Source: Solanum dulcamara
Lineage: Eukaryota > Streptophyta > Magnoliopsida > Solanales > Solanaceae
Reading direction: 5' to 3'
Length of the DNA stretch: 64,000 nucleotides
NCBI RefSeq assembly: GCF_947179165.1
Contig: NC_077242.1
Span: forward strand, 30,916,097-30,980,096
Shown here: positions 12,657 through 24,564 of the stretch, in pieces
How positions within the stretch are numbered: the stretch's first letter is position 1
Layout of the letters: every line of letters starts with the position of its first letter
Position numbers and translations under genes: made by a program
The notes under the pieces: generated by a model
Database searches by the model: none
The model's input: only the letters and a program-made list of their open reading frames with translations
Told to the model about the DNA's origin: nothing

Positions 12657-12757
12657 AAGTAGGTGACGCACCTACTTGGACCAAGTAGGTGACGCACCTA
12701 CTTGGACCAAGTAGGTGACTCACCTACTTGGACCAAGTAGGTGACTCACCTACTTGG
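12657..12757. repeat. Palindromic 26-bp tandem array in A2 5' LTR
   Basis: There are four units of about 26 bp, each AAGTAGGTGA followed by a one- or two-base centre and TCACCTACTT-like sequence, joined by GGACC. Each unit is a near-perfect inverted repeat. The 3' LTR of the same element holds only one clear unit (about 17965-18010), so copy number changed after insertion or during reverse transcription. Confidence 0.9.
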
Positions 12758-12849
12758 GGTGGACCCCACACTGCCATGTGGCAGCTTTGGATTAGTCGCA
12801 TGGTTGAGGTGGTGCCCTTTCTTTTTTTTGGCATGTCTTAGACTTAAGT

Positions 12850-12874
12850 TATATATATATATATATATATATAT
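12850..12874. repeat. (TA)n microsatellite in A2 5' LTR
   Basis: A run of alternating T and A of about 25 bases. The matching place in the 3' LTR (19111-19194) is more than three times longer. Confidence 0.95.
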
Positions 12875-13240
12875 GAAACTTGGGAATCATTCCATTCATA
12901 AAGCTCTAAGTATGAGTCACGATTCTTGTTCACTTCTGGATGTTAGAACATCTGCACTAAGTGGACTCATCTCCTTTTAAGTCTTCGTATGATAAAGAGT
13001 AGTACATATAAGGCCTATTTCCTTCTTTCATTGAAATCGCTTAAGGTAAGTGAAATGATGTCTGATATGAGTTTAGAGGTAATTCCATTTATAGGTTCCA
13101 GATATAATTCATGACTCATAATCACTTTTGAATACTAAGGGTCCTAAAGTAGTTAAATTACTACTCTTGATCCATCTATATGTCGAATAGTAAGTGGAGA
13201 TATAAGCTCCTATTCTGAAAGGCTGTGAGAGGATAAATGT

Positions 13241-13323
13241 CTCAGATTGCATAAGTTGTATCTCTGATTGCATAAGTTATGTGTCAGATTGCATAAGTTG
13301 TGTCTTTGATTGCATAAACTGTG
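13241..13323. repeat. Four tandem 21-bp repeats in A2 5' LTR
   Basis: Four imperfect units share the core GATTGCATAAGTTGTG. The same four-unit block occurs at 19561-19643 in the 3' LTR. Function is unknown. Confidence 0.85.
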
Positions 13324-14777
13324 TGGCATTATCTTGGTACACGCCTATGGTTCCTGAGGCCCTAATTGATGTAATCCCTAATAACATCTAAAGGGTACCT
13401 CAGAGAATTACTTTCCTAGTCTTCAAGTGATGGTTTACTTGACTGTTTCATTGAGTCTCAAGAGATGATTTAGTTACATATGGTTTTCTCACTACTCTAC
13501 TCGTGCATATGGTAACCCTTGTTTCACTGATTTCCATGTGGGGTCGGTCCTAATATCATGCAAAGCTTTACTACCTCTTTCACTGAGTCTTGGGATGGAT
13601 GCGGTATAATATTATGACGTAATGGGTGATGCCACGTACGAGGAAGGGATGCTATATATGATGAAATAATGATGTGATGATATAACGATGCGATAATTAT
13701 ATGAGTATTCACCACGTCCCAAGCTAGATAAAATATGATGATTATGACACTGAGTCCTATAGGCCAGGTACGGTATATGGTTATATAAGGAAGGAACACC
13801 GAGTCCCTCACTAGACGGCCATGTATGATACGTATATATACAACACGGGTACGCTATAGATGTACCCTATTCTCTTCACCAAGTTCCTCACTAAAGGATC
13901 AGATACTTTATATAGGCATGCATATGGAAATATAGTGATACATTTGTGACCTCGAGCCCTATAATAATCCGGATGTGATGTGATAACATATACGATAAGA
14001 TTATACCATATATGATGATATGATATTGTATATGATGATGTGATGAAGTGATATACATGATGATATGATGACATGTTAGTAGGGTGAAACGATTATGACA
14101 TCGAGTTCACTAGAGGGCCGGGTATAGTGTATGATAATGTCTATAACTACATACCCTAAGATGCAGGCATAGTTATTGTTAACTGTTATACTTATTTTCC
14201 TGCATCCCTATTTCAGTTGTTTTCCTAGTTATGATGTTTTATGCTTTACATACTCAGTACATATATCATACTAACCCCTTTTCTTCGAGAGGTTGTGTTT
14301 CATGCCCACAGGTATAGATGTTTATTTTGGAGATTCGCCAGCTTAGTATTTCTACCTAGCCATATCGGAAGTGCTCCACTATTCTGGAGCCTAGCTTTTT
14401 GGGAACTCGTCCTCCTATGTATATATTTATTTGTTCAGGGGTATGGCGGGGCCCTATCCTCCCATATATTACCATTACTATTCTTAGAGGTCTGTAGATA
14501 TGTGTATGTAGGTTGTTTATAACTTTGTTTTAGCTATGCCTGTATATCGTGTTGTAAAAGTAATTTTGTTATGGCAGCCATGTCGGCTTACATGCCCATT
14601 CATGTTATGATACAAGTGAAAGAGGCTATAGGTATATGAAAAGGTTTTGACCCATTAGGGTTTTTGGGTGTAGTATCACATTGGGCATAGTTCAATTTGG
14701 CTATTTTTTGTCAGTTACGTATACAGGGGTCCAGGTCGGACCCTAGTCGTGGCCTACAGGGTCGGGTCGTGATAGAG

Positions 14778-14789
14778 TGGTATCAGAGC
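14778..14789 (+). other. Primer-binding site of A2
   Basis: TGGTATCAGAGC, three bases downstream of the LTR end, matches the 3' end complement of plant initiator tRNA-Met, the usual primer for first-strand synthesis in these elements. Confidence 0.95.
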
Positions 14790-16439
14790 AGTTTGTCCTT
14801 GGAGTATGTACAGAACGTGTCTAGTAGAGTCTTATTTATCGGTGTGTTATGTACCACATCTATAAATAGCAGGCTACAAGATATTTAGGACCTTACCCAT
14901 CTTGAATGGAATGAATTTTATTCACATTAAAGATGAATGCTTTATTTCATATCTAAGATCGTGCGATAGAACCAAGTCATAAGGAGTGAAATTCCTCATA
15001 CTAACTTGTGATTTTAGCAGGATGATAACATCGATAGAAGAAAGTAATTAATGATATTAGAAGTTACAAAGCATGTAGGTAAGCAAAGACACGAATGTGA
15101 TATGTTAGGTGAAGTATTGAAGTGTGATTGTCATGTAAAGTTAAGAATGGAAAGGAAAATTAGACAGGGTAGTGTAACAAATGCAACTTGAGTTTGGCAT
15201 ATGAGGTAAGTCTATTATTTTATACTATTATTGATATTAGGCACCCTGTGTAGCTGCGATGTGATATGACCTAAATATATATGTTTGCCCGATGAGGCAC
15301 TGTTGGCATTTTCTGTGTGCAGGTGTTGAGATAGTAAGAAATATAGAGGAAAATCTGCCCAAATTTTCCCAGAAATAGAAAAAAAAAGAGAAGAAAGAAT
15401 GAGTTATAAGTTCATAGTATGCTTTGGAAGTTGGTACCAATAGGATAAGGCTAGTGTTATAATGAAGCTCGAAAAATGGGTCATCAGAGTGTAAATGCTC
15501 CTAAATGGAGAATTTGAGACGATTATAAACACTAGGTAATTACTGATTGGGATAAATGTAATGTGGCTTGAATGCATTGCTACCCTAAGGATAATACTCG
15601 AGTACCAATATTTGTATATCGAGAATTTTTAAGTACCTCCCGATTGTGTTATGGTTTCGTACATGGGTAACCTAAAGTATAGGTGGTAGAGAAGAAGATA
15701 TGAATATGGTGCAATATACCAAATATGTGGGGTAAAGACTTATATGCATCTAAAAAGTTAAAAATAAATAGAAAATGTCATAGATACACCCTAAAGGGGG
15801 GAAACGGATATGAAAAATACAAGCGTGAGATGAAATCAACTGACATTACAGCATGTCAATGTGAATATTTAAACTTCAAGTGAGACCCCATACTGGCACG
15901 AGCTAACGAGATCTAATAGCCAGAAATAAATGGATAGAAGCCAAGGTGATATCTGAGATAGTACTGGGAAATTATTGGTAAAGACCTTGAATGGTATGAC
16001 ATCATAGAATGGGTGAGATGAATACGACAAGAGAATAACACTGAGTAGGAAAGACTATGACTAAAATTGAATGCACTTTGTGCAAATTGTTCAAGAATAG
16101 TTGTGCGGCCTACGAACATTGGTATAGTAAGAGTAAGATCAAATGATTACTCGATAAAAAAAAGTTAGTAAAAGCAATATGATTGCCATATTTAGAATCT
16201 ATTATAGAAAAGTGTAAGATGGTTCGAGGAAGAACTATTAAGATATAGTCAGTATTAAGGACAAAAGCCATAGTGGAGCTCTGACATCGACTGAAGGAGG
16301 TAAGAGACTAGTATAGCGGTGCTAAGGCATTTTCTGGACTACTCTAAGCACCTACACACGTTTGTGTAAATATTATAATATGATGTGTGATAAGAGAACT
16401 AGAGAGAAGATCTGAGTAAAAGCGCAGTATAACATGCCT
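14790..16439 (+). pseudogene. A2 interior, unrecognisable 5' part
   Basis: About 1.65 kb between the primer-binding site and the first recognisable integrase-region sequence. It is dense in stops on the plus strand, and no gag zinc knuckle, protease or reverse transcriptase motif was found. The block TCTAGTAGAGTCTTATTTA just after the primer-binding site resembles the A1 interior near 2270-2300. The interior therefore seems to be a deletion derivative in which gag, protease and reverse transcriptase were lost or decayed. Confidence 0.55.
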
Positions 16440-17474
16440 AAAGTGTTACAAGTTGGATTAAGAGGAATTGTACAATAGCTTAAACAAATTGAGCATCAGA
16501 AGCTTGATAGCCTATTACAGGAAATGAAAATCCCAACTCAGAAATGAAAAGCAGTTAATATGAGATTATAGTACAGGCTTACATCGTATTCTATAGAAGT
16601 ATGAGTTCATATGGGTTATGGTAGATAGGATGACAGAATCAACCCATTTTCTTCGATTTAGGAAGATATATTCAGCTGAGGGTTATGCGAGATGATAAAT
16701 TAAGGAAACAATAAGATTTCACGAAGTTCCTACATCTATTATCTCGGATAAAGAAATTTAATTTGTGGCTAACTTCTAAAGATTATTCTAGAAGGGATTG
16801 GGAACCTAGGTGAATCTCGATACAACATTTCACCCCCAGATGAATGGACAGGCCTAGCGTACTATCCAGATGCAAGAAGGTATATTGCGGGCCTGCATTA
16901 CTGACTACGGGAGTAGTTGGGATGACTATTTGCCACTTAGTGAAATTACTTAGTGAAACCTGATTGACAGGCCTAGACATGCCTTAGTAGACTTTGAAGT
17001 CGACAGAAGTCATACACAGATAATCGACGTTGATATTTAAGATCTAAAGTTAAGGATTGGGTATTCTTGAAAGCGTCACCAGTAAAAGATGTAATGAGAC
17101 TTGACAAAAAAGAAAAACTGGGCCCAGGTACATTGGCCCTTATCCGATCATTCGTAGGGTAGGCAGATTTGCCTATGTGTTGGACCAACCGTCAGATTTG
17201 GGAGTGGTACGCCCAGTCTCTCATATGTCGAGGGTTTGCGAATGTGTAGGCGACCCTTCCAGAATCTTCCTGTGGAGGAGATCCACGAACAAGGAGTTAT
17301 CCTATGAGGATCAACCTATCACCATCATAGACCGGCACATTAGAAGGTTGTGAACTAGGGACGTGGCTTTCATCAAAGTCTTGTGACGAAATAAGAATAA
17401 TGAAGGGTTGACCTGGGAGGCCGAAGAAGAGATGGAAAAGAAATATTTGTATGTGCTCCCTATGTCTACATGAA
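16440..17474 (+). pseudogene. A2 integrase and chromodomain-like tail, pseudogene
   Basis: Integrase would join retroelement cDNA to the chromosome. Recognisable plus-strand blocks, in order and in changing frames, are WVMVDRMTESTHF (about 16614-16655), a decayed ISD block near 16740, FHPQMNGQA (about 16830-16857), ILRACITDYGSSWDDYLPL (about 16885-16940), the KLGP-YIGPYPIIRR block (about 17117-17160) and VVRPVSHMSRVCECVGDPS (about 17205-17262). The tail keeps TNKELSYEDQPI and the ITIIDRHIRRL chromodomain-type sequence, with stops in place of conserved residues. The catalytic triad region is interrupted, so it cannot encode an active enzyme. It assigns the family to chromodomain-type Ty3/gypsy. 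Confidence 0.8.
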
Positions 17475-17598
17475 GTCCAAACTCCTGGGTTAGTTGAATC
17501 GATGAGCAAAAGGTCTACGGATGACAACCATAATGGAGAATTCCTAAAATCCTCATACGACCTAATGAGTTTAGTTAACATTCGAGGACGAATGTTCT

Positions 17599-17612
17599 AA
17601 AGGGGGGAAGGA
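17599..17612 (+). other. Polypurine tract of A2
   Basis: A purine run (AAAGGGGGGAAGGA) lies directly before the TGTTATG start of the 3' LTR. It would prime plus-strand synthesis. Confidence 0.93.
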
Positions 17613-18082
17613 TGTTATGCCTCGTACTTTTATATTTCGGAATGCTTTCTTAAGCTTCTTAAAAGTTACCACGTGACCTAGACTGTCTACCACGCTATCA
17701 AATAACTCTAAGGAAATGAGAATGAGATACCCCATAATAAGGAAGATTGGAAATAGGACTATAAGAATCCATAAGGAGTTGGAGGCCAAGTAATGGGTCG
17801 AAGGACTCGATCTACTTGCGTAAGCTACCAACTTGAATATCCTACATAATTAAGCTACTTGAGTACATGTCGAGCTTAAGTAGCAAGGAATACATAGGCT
17901 CTTAAATAAAGATGAGATTACGAACACACGGAAATAAAGCAAGTAGATGACAAGCAGGTGACAAGTAGGTGACACACCTACTTGGACCAAGTAAGTGACT
18001 CATCTACTTAGGGTGGACCCCACGCTACCACGTGGCAGCTTTGGATTGGACGCATGGTTGAGGTGGTGCCCTAGGGGGATTT

Positions 18083-18133
18083 CACGTGTTACACCCAAAT
18101 AAGAGATATATATGCTTAGTCTTATGACTAAGC
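18083..18133 (+). promoter_or_regulatory. Candidate LTR promoter: G-box, TATA-like run, hairpin
   Basis: CACGTG (G-box core) at 18083-18088 is followed by a TATATATA-like run at 18106-18112 and a perfect hairpin with arms GCTTAGTC and GACTAAGC at 18114-18133. A purine-rich leader follows, then AAG|GTAAGC near 18214, which looks like a 5' splice site. The A1 LTR has a degenerate counterpart near 4600-4690. That this is the transcription start region is inference from order and spacing. Confidence 0.5.
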
Positions 18134-19109
18134 TTTCATTTTCAGCATTTTGGACTTGGAAAATTTGAGAGAAAACTTGAGGAAGAGAAGAGAGAGTCAC
18201 AGCAGCCATAAGAACAAGGTAAGCCCTCCAATTTCATTCCGTGATTTAATTATTTAAGGTATACTATGGTTACATAATGGTTTTTAATCACGTAAATTGA
18301 ATTATTGGGGCAGCAAGATAGGGCTATGAATAGCCCATTAGTTCTTATCGCGTTAGGGAGCTTTCAAGGGAAATTTTTAGCAAGGTAAGGTTTGATTCAC
18401 TCCTCCTACATTTGGTCAAGGGTTTAAGCATGTTATGAGTGTGTAAAAATTATTTTGATACATTAAAATATGGACATTATGGCTGAAGGAAGTTGCAGGT
18501 TGTGTAGGTATTGTTTTAACGTATTCTAGTGGATTAAAATATAACTAGTATCGTTATTATTGTAGTATCCTATTGGGAATTGTTTTGTGGTGTTTCAAGG
18601 CTGGAAAAATGTCTAAATATGGGTATAAGTGCTGCTGGTTACAGCCACATGACACCCCATTTCGTGTGGTTAAGATTTTATGAAATAAAGATTGAAAACC
18701 GTATTTTGGAATCATAGTTTTTAGTGGGCTATATGGGACTTGTTTGGTGTGATGTTGAGGTGGTATAATTGTGTATTGGCTGCTGTTTGTTGTTGTTGGT
18801 TGGATGTACTAATTGAAAGTGTAATGGGAAGTTCGGATAGGGCTAGTTGTAGAGGAGATGATGCCTGAATTACGTTAACTTCTAACTAACTAATAGACTA
18901 GTCGAGACTAATCAAGGAAGGCGAATAAGAAATTGATTTCTATGGGTACTTAGTTGTAGATGTAGAATATGGAAAGTTAAAGGTTATTAATAGTAGTATT
19001 ACCTTTGTGTTAAATTGGTCCATAAGACGAGACAAGCCGGGTTAAAAGCAATCGATAAAAGCTATATGAAACTTACCCTTTCTTTCTTTTGAAATGTCTT
19101 AGCCTTAAG

Positions 19110-19110
<1 letters not shown>

Positions 19111-19194
<84 letters not shown>
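19111..19194. repeat. (TA)n microsatellite, 84 bp
   Basis: An uninterrupted alternating TA run inside the A2 3' LTR. The 5' LTR has 25 bases at the same place. Confidence 0.97.
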
Positions 19195-19198
<4 letters not shown>

Positions 19199-21087
19199 TT
19201 GGGAGTCATTCCATTGATAAAGCTCTGAGTATGAGTCAAGACCCTTGTTCACTTCTAGATGTTAGAACACCTACACTAAGTGGACACATTGCCTTTCAAG
19301 TCTTCTGTAGGATACAAAGTAGTACATATATGGCCTAGCTCCTTCTTTCATTGAAATCGCTTAAGGTAAGTGAAATAATGTCTGATATGAGTTTAAAGGT
19401 AATTTCATTTATAGGTTTCGGATATAATTCATGAATCGTAGTCACTTCTGAATACTAAGGGTCCTAAAGTAGTTAAATTACTACTCTCGAGCCATCTATA
19501 TATCTAATAGTAAGTGGAGATATAAGCTCCTATTCTAAAAGGCTCTAAGAGGATAAATGTCTCTGATTGCATAAGTTGTATCTCTTATTACATAAGCTAT
19601 GTGTCTGACTGCATAAGTTGTGTCTTTGATTGCATAAATTGGGTGGCATTATCTTGGTACACGCCTATGGTTGTGGAGGCTCTAATTGATGTAATCCCTA
19701 ATAACATCTAAAGGGTACCTCGGAGAATTACTTTCCCGGTCTTCAAGTGATGGTTCACTTTACTGTTTCATTGAGTATCAGGAGATGATTTAGTTGCATA
19801 TGTTTTCTCACTACTCTACTCGTGCATACGGTAACCATTCGTTCACCGAGTTCCACATGGGGCAGGGCCTAATATCATGCGTAGCTTTACTACCTCTTTC
19901 ACGAGTCCTAGGGCGAATACGATATAATACTGTGACGTGATGGGTAATGCCATGTATGAGGAGGGGATGCTATATATGATGATATGATGATATAATGATG
20001 CAACAATGATATGAGTATTCACCACGTCCCTAGCCGGATAAAATGTGATGATTATGACACTTTGTCCTATAATAGATCGGGTACAGTATATAGTGATATA
20101 AGGAAGGAACACCGAGTCCCTCACTAGATAGATAGGTATGGTATGTCTATACACAACGTGGGTACGCTATAGATGTACCCTACTTTCTTCACCGAGTTCC
20201 TCACTAAAGGGTCATATACTTTATGTAGGCATGCATATGGAAATATAGTGATACATTTGTGACCTCAAGCCCGTTAATGAATCGAATATCATGGGATAAC
20301 ATATACGATAAGATTATACCGTATATGATGATATGATACTGTACACGATGATGTGATGAAGTGATATACATGATGATATGATGACATATTAGTAGGATAA
20401 AATGATTATGACATCAGATTCACTAGAGGGCCGGGTACAATGTATGATAATGTATATAACTACATGCCCTAAGATGCAGGCATAGTTATTGTTAATTGTT
20501 ATACTTGCTTTCCTGCATCCCTATTTCAGTTGTTGTCCCAGTTATGATGTTTTATGCTTTACATACTCAGTACATATATCGTACTGACTCCCCTTTCTTC
20601 GGATGGATGCGTTTCATATCTACAGGTACAGATGTTCATTTTGGAGATCCACCTGCTTAGGATTTTCGCTCAGCCATGTTGGAAGTGTTCCACTATTCTA
20701 GAGCATAGCTTTTTGGGTACTAGTCCTTCTATGTATATATTTGTTTGTTCAGAGGTACGATGGGGGCCCTATCCCACCATATATTACCATTACTATTCTT
20801 AGAGGTCTGTAGATATGTGTATATGGGTGGTTTATAAGTTTGTTTCAACTATGCATGTATGTCGTGTTGTAAAGGTTATTTTCTTATGGAAGCCCTGTCG
20901 GCATGCATGCCCTTTCATGTTATGATACAAGTGAAAAAGGTTACAGGTATATGAAAAGTTTTGACCTATTGGGGTTTTTGGGTGTAGTATCACATTGTGC
21001 ATAGTTCAATTTGGCTATATTTGATAGTTACGTATACGGGGGTCCAAGTCGGACCCTAGTCGCGGTCTATGAGGTTGGATCATGACA

Positions 21088-23835
21088 AAACCTATATAAT
21101 AAACTTCCAAAATTAGTTGAGAGAAATAGTTGTCAAGGCAGTATTCCAGTCCTTTTCTAATGGTAATTGCTTCAGCTACTAGATTTTTAGAATATGGAAT
21201 CACCACTCTCTTAGCCCCCCGCCATATTTTTATTATGATCTCTCAAGTAGAAAGTAGCACATCTAGTATCAAGATTATTTCTGGAGGCCCCAACAAAATT
21301 ACATTTGACCCATCCCATAGGAGAATGAGTCTATCTAACAATTTTTTGATAAAAGGTAGGTCTATAGTTATCAAGCATAGTAAATATCTTAGTCAAGTTT
21401 GAGGAGTATTCACATTTCAATTAAGCCTTAATTTAGCAAATTTTTTAATATTGGAATTGGCTTTCCAAATCACCTTTCCTATAAAATAAGAGTCTCTATA
21501 AAATACTACATTCCGTCTTCTCCAAAAAAATCATAGTATTAGATTAGAGATAGCTTGATAAACTTCTTTTAGCTTAGGATTACCTTGTGTATCCTACCAT
21601 TTCCTCATAACTTGCTTTACATGAATCAAAGGGCACTAGTTTAGTACCTCTACACACTAAGACCCAAGTCTCGTATAAGAAACATATGTTCAATAGTCTC
21701 TCTAGAAGGTTCTGTACAATATGAAGCAATAAGGAATTAAGATGTCCAAAATCTCCACCCAATATCTTAAAAGGTAAGCCTTTTATCCTTATATGCTTAT
21801 AGTGATCTTCTTGGAAAATTTTATTTCTAGTGATCTCCCGAGCACTTTTCATAGGGAATTTGCGAGGGCTAGTTTTAGTCCACCAATGTTTGTCCACTTG
21901 ATTTGATTTGACTAACATGATCTATATTTTTTCTAATATAATCAATAATTTGAGATGGTAATAATTTCTACATAGTTTCATAGTTCTAGACGTATTCACT
22001 CAAAATTATATCAATGTCTAACAAAGGATGACATGTCTTCATTTTAGTTTGTTGGAGATATAAATCTCCTAACTTTAATCATTTTTCATACCAAATACAT
22101 TATGTACCTCCTTTAGGCTCCCACCATAAATATTTCTCTATAATCCCTCTATTATCTAATATATACTTTCATATTTGGGATTCTATCTTCCACTATACTA
22201 GACTAGCAATTTATTTGTTATAATATTTATTCCAAAAATTGTTGTACCACAAAGACCTTTGAGTTTTAAATTTTCATCTCAACTTAAATTACATGGCTTT
22301 AGACACACCAATTAAATATCTAAAGTCTAATCCTCCTACAATTTTTAGTAAGCAAACCTTTTCTCAAGAAGCCCAATGCTTGATTCTACTTGGAGTATTA
22401 TGTTCCCAAAAAAATAATGTCAAAATATTATGTTATTCTCAAATGAAATATTTATGAGGAATCATAGAAAAAAAGGAAATATATAGAAATGTTTTGTAAG
22501 ACCCTATAATCATAACCATTTTACCATTATAGGACAACATGTCATCTTCCCAAGCTTGAACCTTATCTTTTACTTTTCTCATCAAATATAGGTAGTGCCT
22601 TCCTCTTTCAGACATGAGTTATTGGGCACCCTAAATATTTTATGGGGAAAAGGAATCTTGGTATGCATGTTCATTCTTGAACCAACTGTATTCTACTTGA
22701 ATCTTTCTTTAATGCAACTAATAAACACTTTTGGTCTTATTAATTTTTTTAATAGATTGTAATTTATAGTCCTGTAGGGTGAAAATTATCTTATTTAGAG
22801 AATATTCATGAGCTATAGAAAAGATGATGGTATCATCTTTATAAGAAGGATGATTAATATTTGCACTCTATTTTGATAGACCATAGCCAATAAATTTTCC
22901 ATCCTCAAACAAATAGTTTAGAGCTCTAGAAAAAACCTTTGTTGAGGTAATTAATAAAATTGGAGATAAAAGGTATCCTTACTTTACACCTCTAGTTGAG
23001 TTGAACAAACCATGAGGTTGTTTATTAATTAGTGTAGAATATCAATTATTAGAAATAAATCTTCATAGTAAATGAATATATATATTTGAGAAACCCATCT
23101 TTCTTAGAACCTTCATCAAATAAAATTAGGTCACGTTGTAATAAGATTTTGTCATATCAAAATTAATGACCACATTACCAGGGTTACATCACATTCTAAT
23201 GTAGTACATTCTCAATAATACTTCTGCCTTTGAAAAAACTAGATTGATTACAGAAAATTAATGTAGAAATATAACCTTTTAATCTATCATTCACAATTAC
23301 AAAAAAAAAAATTATTAACAAAGTTGCTCAAACTTATTAGCCTCATAACAGAGAAGGTTTGAGAATTTTCCTTCTTTGGTAGAAGAATCAAATTAGTGTG
23401 AGTTATAGATTAGGGCAAAGTAATATTATCAAATAAGCCTGAACTATATTTAGAATATTTGAACGCATAATATCCCAACAACTCAGATAGAATCTTCTTG
23501 TGAACCCATCTGGACCACTAGCTCTATCTCCATTAAACCTAAAAACAACCTTTTTAACTTCTTCAAGTTTTGGACGTTGGCAAATATCTTTACTTTCCTT
23601 AGCACTGATAATTTCTCGAATGTGCTTTAGAAGTGAAAATTTGTGGCATTTATCTCCTAAATGAGTTTGTTATATAAATAATAAATTACTTTAGTGGCAA
23701 TATTTTTCTTCTTTTCCATACAACTTTCCTGATGGTTTTGGATCCTTTGCACATGCAGTCTTTTTCTTGACAATTTGAAAGGTTTGGTATACTTATTTAC
23801 ATGTACATCATAATTGAGAAGTATACGAGCATGGT
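21088..23835 (-). pseudogene. LINE piece 3: reverse transcriptase, zinc-binding and RNase H-like start
   Basis: The minus strand encodes, from right to left, the central part of a non-LTR retrotransposon ORF2. A decayed RASGPDGF-type block lies near 23490-23530, then the FD-KSYYNV block near 23150. YKDD stands at 22832-22843 in place of the usual FADD/YADD active-site motif. A KVCLLKIVGGLDFR block (about 22350-22390) is typical of plant LINEs just after the RT. The zf-RVT zinc-binding region is at 21580-21918 and the NLVAEAITIRKGLEYCL start of an RVT_3 RNase H-like domain at about 21130-21180. Many stops and shifts make it a pseudogene. The right edge is the insertion point of copia B, the left edge that of gypsy A2. 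Confidence 0.88.
23831..23835. repeat. Left target-site duplication of copia B (ATGGT)
   Basis: ATGGT directly precedes TGTTGACACC and recurs at 33170-33174 directly after the 3' LTR end CTTCA. The match is perfect. Confidence 0.9.
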
Positions 23836-24564
23836 TGTTGACACCATTAAAGAAGGTTTTGATAATGACAACTCAGAACTAGATTATAGGAACATGGTTC
23901 ACTTGTTGGATGGTGCAATAGGCAGACGTGGGAAATTAGACAAATTTTTCTATAAGTCAAAAACACAAAAATAAGAAAACACGACACAATAGGACTCCTA
24001 TAAGGAAAACCAACAAAATAAAAGTTGTACTTTCCTTATAGGACTCAACTAGGTATTCAAAAAACCAATCCTATAAAAGGAGAAAGGCGTACAAAGGATC
24101 CTCGGGCTTTAAAAATTTGAAATCGAATTTCTCAAGCAAAAGTCAAGGCAGAGTTCCAAGAGCATAACATCGAAGAAAGAAGAACTAGAGTTTGGTTTTC
24201 TTTCTGAATGTTAATTCATGTGTTTGAACTCTACTTAAAAATATTATTGAGTTATATTTTTTTAAGGTAGAAAGTGAGGCCTGTAACAAGAAGTGGGTTT
24301 GACTTCTTGGAGAGTTTGAGTTGAGATTATAGTTAATCATTAGAGTTTAGGTACTTGAGTTAGTTCCTTAATTATTGAGTTGTAATCTAAACATCTCTTT
24401 GAAATTTAATGAAGTTTGGTGGAAATCCTACGAGGTTTAGGTTGTGATTTTTCTTTCCTTGAGCAACGACATTTTCCATAATAAATTTTGTCTTGTCTTT
24501 ACTGTTTACATTCATATTACTAGTTTAAGAACCTGGTTCTTGAAATTGTTAGGTGGTATAGGTT
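23836..24564 (+). mobile_element. Copia B 5' LTR
   Basis: It aligns throughout with 32434-33169. It begins TGTTGACACC, while the 3' LTR begins TATTGATACC. At the right end the terminal TCTTCA seen in the 3' LTR and the first TGGT of the primer-binding site are missing: only ATCAGAGC (24565-24572) remains. This short deletion would leave the element unable to prime properly. Confidence 0.88.

Larger units (their letters stand above)
12308..14774 (+). mobile_element. A2 5' LTR, lacking a 1-kb promoter segment
   Basis: Length is about 2467 bp against about 3475 bp for its partner. Alignment by eye shows a clean gap at 12814-12818: the sequence passes from GGTGCCCT directly to TTTCTTT, skipping what is 18069-19075 in the 3' LTR. 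The A1 LTR keeps the segment, so the 5' LTR of A2 has lost it. The LTR also holds a 26-bp palindromic array, an AT run at 12850-12874 and four 21-bp repeats at 13241-13323. From about 13600 to 14080 it is rich in GATG/ATGATA simple sequence. Confidence 0.88.
12308..21087 (+). mobile_element. Gypsy element A2, complete unit with degenerate interior
   Basis: An 8.8-kb LTR element on the plus strand: 5' LTR 12308-14774, PBS 14778-14789, interior to 17598, polypurine tract 17599-17612, 3' LTR 17613-21087. The flanking five bases are ATACC (12303-12307) and AAACC (21088-21092), a target-site duplication with one mismatch. It interrupts the RNase H-like domain of a minus-strand LINE. The 5' LTR starts CGTTATG, where the 3' LTR has TGTTATG. 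The interior lacks most of gag-pol. It is the same family as A1, in opposite orientation. Confidence 0.9.
17613..21087 (+). mobile_element. A2 3' LTR (full length, 3.5 kb)
   Basis: It starts TGTTATGCC and ends CATGACA. It retains the 1007-bp segment (18069-19075) missing from the 5' partner. The other size differences are the palindromic array (fewer units here) and the TA run (19111-19194, longer here). It holds the AGTACAT-type block near 20570 and the four 21-bp repeats at 19561-19643. Confidence 0.9.

Noticed and set aside
12657..12757. Short repeats with regular spacing, resembling a CRISPR array
   Set aside because: The units are themselves palindromes separated by only a few identical bases. 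There are no unique spacers, and the array lies in a plant LTR.
13524..14074. Two minus-strand open frames rich in His, Tyr and Ile
   Set aside because: They arise from GATG/ATGATA simple sequence inside the A2 5' LTR. An equivalent frame at 19843-20154 lies in the 3' LTR.
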